From: an uncultured Winogradskyella sp.
Lineage (GTDB): Bacteria > Bacteroidota > Bacteroidia > Flavobacteriales > Flavobacteriaceae
Length of the DNA stretch: 64,000 nt
Assembly (NCBI GenBank): GCA_913055905.1
Contig: CAJXLB010000008.1
Coordinates: 1 to 64,000, forward strand
Reading direction: 5' to 3'
Shown here: positions 61,424 through 64,000 of the stretch, piece by piece
Layout: every line of letters begins with the position of its first letter
How positions within the stretch are numbered: the stretch's first letter is position 1
Program-made: the position numbers and the translations under genes
The notes under the pieces: generated by a model
Databases searched by the model: none
Seen by the model: only the letters and a program-made list of their open reading frames with translations
What the model was told of the DNA's origin: nothing

Positions 61424-62959
61424 TTATTCCCACTCTATAGTTGCAGGTGGTTTAGAACTGATGTCATACACTACTCTATTAACGCCTTTAACCTTATTTA
61501 TTATCTCGTTTGAGGTTTTTTGCAAAAACTCATAAGGTAGATTTACCCAATCTGCGGTCATCCCATCTGTACTCTCCACGGCTCTTAAAGCAACGCACTT
61601 CTCGTAGGTACGTTCATCTCCCATAACTCCTACACTATTCACAGGCAATAACATAGCTCCCGCTTGCCATACCTTATCATAGAGGTTCCAAGATTTTAAA
61701 TTATTTATAAAAATAGCATCGACCTCTTGTAATATACGAACTTTCTCACGGGTTAGATCTCCAAGAATGCGAATAGCCAAGCCAGGACCTGGAAATGGAT
61801 GACGGCCTAATAGCTGGCTATCCATGTTCATGGATGCTCCTACGCGCCTTACCTCATCCTTAAATAAGGACTTTAGCGGCTCTACTACTTTTAGCTTCAT
61901 AAAATCTGGAAGCCCTCCCACATTGTGGTGGCTTTTTATCGTGGCACTTGGCCCTCCTGTAGCCGAAACGCTTTCTATTACATCCGGATATATCGTTCCC
62001 TGTGCTAACCATTTTACATTTTTTATCCTATGGGCTTCATCATCAAAAACCTCAATAAACACGCGACCAATAATCTTTCGCTTTTCCTCTGGGTCGCTCT
62101 TTCCTGCCAAAGCATCCAAAAAGCGTGCCGAAGCATCAATACCTTTCACATTTAGTCCCATGCCTTCATATTGATGTAAGACATCTTCAAATTCATTTTT
62201 TCTTAAAAGACCATTGTTCACAAAAATGCAAAACAGGTTTTTACCAATAGCTTTGTGCAGTAGCATAGCCGCTACTGAGGAATCGACACCACCCGATAAA
62301 CCTAATACCACTCTGTCATTACCCAATTTCTCTTGGAGGTTTTCTACAGTCTCTTCTACAAAGGATTGTGGTGTCCAGTCTTGATTTACACCAGCAATTT
62401 TTATTAAAAAATTATGAAGTAATTGATGTCCATCAGTGGAGTGGTACACTTCAGGGTGAAATTGTATCGCATAGGTTGGCTCCCCTTCTATTTTAAAGGC
62501 AGCATTTTCAACATCTTCGGTACTTGCCAACAATTTGCCGCCTTCAGGTAATGCTCTGATAGTATCACTGTGGCTCATCCATACCTGACTACCCTCGTGG
62601 ATATTCTCAAAAAAGTCCTCGCCTTCCTTGATGTAAGTAAGGTTAGCTCGGCCGTATTCCCTCGTGCTGGACTCGGCTACCTCTCCTCCTGAAAAATGAG
62701 CCAAATACTGTGCACCGTAGCAAACGGCCAAAAGGGGAATCTTTCCTCTTATTTCGCTTAAATCGGGATGTAAGGCATCCTCTGATCGGACAGAAATTGG
62801 ACTACCAGATAAGACCACAGCTTTATACGAATCTATGTTGTCTGGAAGTTTGTTGTAAGGGCGAATTTCGGAGTAGATATTTAACTCCCTAACACGGCGC
62901 GCAATTAACTGCGTGTATTGCGAACCAAAATCTAAAATGAGTACCTTATTGTGTTGCAT
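61424..62959 (-). CDS. guaA: GMP synthase (glutamine-hydrolysing) GuaA
   Basis: A 511-residue enzyme. The N-terminal amidotransferase starts [20 protein letters not shown], with the nucleophile Cys in [12 protein letters not shown] near residue 80 and HPEVYHS. The ATP-pyrophosphatase domain has [15 protein letters not shown] near residue 225, and a dimerisation domain ends [18 protein letters not shown]. It converts XMP to GMP. The frame is open to 62974; the ATG at 62959 matches the family start. A TATTTTTG box ends 3 bp before it, so the mRNA may be nearly leaderless. Confidence 0.97.
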   Translation of the reverse strand: MQHNKVLILDFGSQYTQLIARRVRELNIYSEIRPYNKLPDNIDSYKAVVLSGSPISVRSEDALHPDLSEIRGKIPLLAVCYGAQYLAHFSGGEVAESSTREYGRANLTYIKEGEDFFENIHEGSQVWMSHSDTIRALPEGGKLLASTEDVENAAFKIEGEPTYAIQFHPEVYHSTDGHQLLHNFLIKIAGVNQDWTPQSFVEETVENLQEKLGNDRVVLGLSGGVDSSVAAMLLHKAIGKNLFCIFVNNGLLRKNEFEDVLHQYEGMGLNVKGIDASARFLDALAGKSDPEEKRKIIGRVFIEVFDDEAHRIKNVKWLAQGTIYPDVIESVSATGGPSATIKSHHNVGGLPDFMKLKVVEPLKSLFKDEVRRVGASMNMDSQLLGRHPFPGPGLAIRILGDLTREKVRILQEVDAIFINNLKSWNLYDKVWQAGAMLLPVNSVGVMGDERTYEKCVALRAVESTDGMTADWVNLPYEFLQKTSNEIINKVKGVNRVVYDISSKPPATIEWE

Positions 62960-62962
62960 GTG

Positions 62963-62970
62963 CAAAAATA
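62963..62970 (-). promoter_or_regulatory. Candidate -7 box TATTTTTG at the guaA start
   Basis: TATTTTTG on the minus strand ends 3 bp before the guaA ATG. If it is used, transcription begins at or just before the start codon. It also argues against the longer frame starting at 62974. Confidence 0.33.
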
Positions 62971-63064
62971 ACAATTGATTTCAGATTGGAGATTGACCAT
63001 TTGTGATTTTTTAAATAGTTTTTAACAGCACAATGACGCTATCTGGAGGCTCCGAATTCGAGTA

Positions 63065-64000
63065 TTATAGTGGCATTTCCAAAACAGTAAATTCTAACTT
63101 AAGCGGCTCTAAACTATTCAATAAAACCGGAACCAAATCATGACCATATTCTAAGTACAATTCTGAAAAGTTCAAGCTCCGTTCCTGTAATCCTTGATTA
63201 GGGAATAACTGCTCTTGCAAATCGGTAGAACGTTCAATTTGGTCCTTTAATTTTCGCTTTTGAGCTTTAAGCAATCTTTTCTCGAGCTTTTGTAGGCCTT
63301 TAATTTGCTTTACCTCCTGAGCTTTAACCGCACCTAAAAACGATTTGTCGGTCTGCTCTGCAAGCTTGTACAAATCCTTAAATTGTTGTTCTAAATATTT
63401 AATCTGTTTGGAAAAATCTATATCAATATTTGATATTTTTCTAACTCGCTTATTAATAAAGGTATTACGCTTTAAAAATAAATCTGAATTTGAAATATCC
63501 AATTTTTTCAGTTTTTCCGTCTGCTTATGAGATTTTATAAGAACAGAATTTCTCGGCAGCAGTATAGGAAATGGAACTTTCTGCGTGCTGAAATTAGATT
63601 TTAACTGCAACCAATAAATCATTTCACCACCTCCGCCAATATAGCATAGGTTGGGTAATATCACCTCCTGATATAAAGGCCTTATGATAACATTGGGAGA
63701 AAAGAGTTCTGGATGCTCATTCAGTTCTTGCCTTAGCTCTTCTTTATTCCAAGAGATGTCAGTATTGACCACGGTGTACCTACCGTCGTCTAAAACTATG
63801 CGCTCCCGTAACCCTTTCCTTATATAGAACAGATTTATATCTCTTGGATTCACCTGAATCTTCAAACCCATCTTTTCTAATAAGGCATTAGTCTCACTTA
63901 CAGTATTAAAACCAATTTGGTCAAACAATTCTTTTTCCAAATAAGGCACAAATTGTTGCTTTAATGCCTTGTCGTTAGCATCGACCACTACCAAACCATG
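63065..64000 (-). CDS. bshC: Bacillithiol biosynthesis cysteine-adding enzyme BshC, N-terminus cut by window edge
   Basis: The last 311 residues of a BshC-type protein; the frame is open through the right edge (HGLVVVDANDKALKQQF at the visible start). It has LCYIGGGGEMIYWLQL and VPFPILLPRNSVLI, typical of the family's catalytic core, then a long coiled coil (about 80 residues, RLLKAQKRKLKDQIERST). BshC joins Cys to glucosaminyl-malate in the last step of bacillithiol synthesis. Family length is about 530, so roughly 220 residues lie outside the window. The other bsh genes are not in view. Confidence 0.88.
   Translation of the reverse strand, partial: HGLVVVDANDKALKQQFVPYLEKELFDQIGFNTVSETNALLEKMGLKIQVNPRDINLFYIRKGLRERIVLDDGRYTVVNTDISWNKEELRQELNEHPELFSPNVIIRPLYQEVILPNLCYIGGGGEMIYWLQLKSNFSTQKVPFPILLPRNSVLIKSHKQTEKLKKLDISNSDLFLKRNTFINKRVRKISNIDIDFSKQIKYLEQQFKDLYKLAEQTDKSFLGAVKAQEVKQIKGLQKLEKRLLKAQKRKLKDQIERSTDLQEQLFPNQGLQERSLNFSELYLEYGHDLVPVLLNSLEPLKLEFTVLEMPL

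Overview
The window looks like a chromosomal segment of a marine-type Flavobacteriaceae (Bacteroidota). The sequence is AT-rich and Shine-Dalgarno-poor, several starts sit behind boxes of the Bacteroidetes form TAnnTTTG, and the gene repertoire is typical of the family: a Wza/BY-kinase pair, DUF2911, DUF2795, DUF3820, BshC, a LysM/periplasmic-binding-protein fusion, a FAS1 lipoprotein and a long SecA without the C-terminal zinc motif. No rRNA, tRNA, CRISPR array, insertion sequence or integrase was seen.

Region 1 (1-26.9 kb, all minus strand) is one surface-polysaccharide locus read from right to left. It begins at a good promoter near 26.93 kb. The order is Wza-like export lipoprotein, BY-kinase/co-polymerase with a (Tyr-Gly)8 tail, PglC/WcaJ-like phosphoglycosyltransferase, a TviB/WbpA-like dehydrogenase with a WbpP/TviC-like epimerase (together predicted to give UDP-GalNAcA), then a Wzm/Wzt ABC exporter with a C-terminal glycan-recognition domain. 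A long AT-rich block follows, with about eleven glycosyltransferases, two PAPS-type sulfotransferases, a methyltransferase, an asparagine-synthase-like protein, an acyltransferase, a transglutaminase-like protein and an O-antigen ligase/polymerase. The predicted product is a uronate-containing, probably sulfated and possibly amidated glycan.

Region 2 (27-35 kb, plus strand) is housekeeping: ABC-F ATPase, methyltransferase, LolD-like ATPase, cobalamin adenosyltransferase, a DUF2795 protein and SecA. Promoters and rho-independent terminators are well defined here.

Region 3 (35-40.3 kb) holds an acidic lipoprotein, an M23 peptidase, and an ECF sigma/anti-sigma pair followed by a secreted protein with a proline-rich tract and a tryptophan-periodic helical repeat. 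A 28-bp near-perfect palindrome lies in the gap between the sigma gene and the divergent DUF2911 gene.

Region 4 (40.3-50.7 kb) holds MeaB, a sugar-nucleotide epimerase, a three-gene envelope-glycosylation module (DPM-like GT2, duplicated LAB_N membrane protein, ArnT-like GT39), PAP2, MATE, a nitronate monooxygenase/FabK-like enzyme, MnmA and a MORN/YwqK-repeat protein.

Region 5 (50.7-64 kb) holds a three-domain FAS1 lipoprotein, YidC, PyrG, a large leucine-rich-repeat lipoprotein with a recent internal duplication, DUF3820, OsmC, the LysM/PBP fusion, GuaA and the truncated BshC gene.

The least explained parts are the ECF/anti-sigma/repeat-protein operon with its palindrome, and the decorating enzymes of the polysaccharide locus (transglutaminase-like, glutaminase-less Asn-synthase-like, two sulfotransferases). 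All functions are read from motifs and family memory; no search was run.
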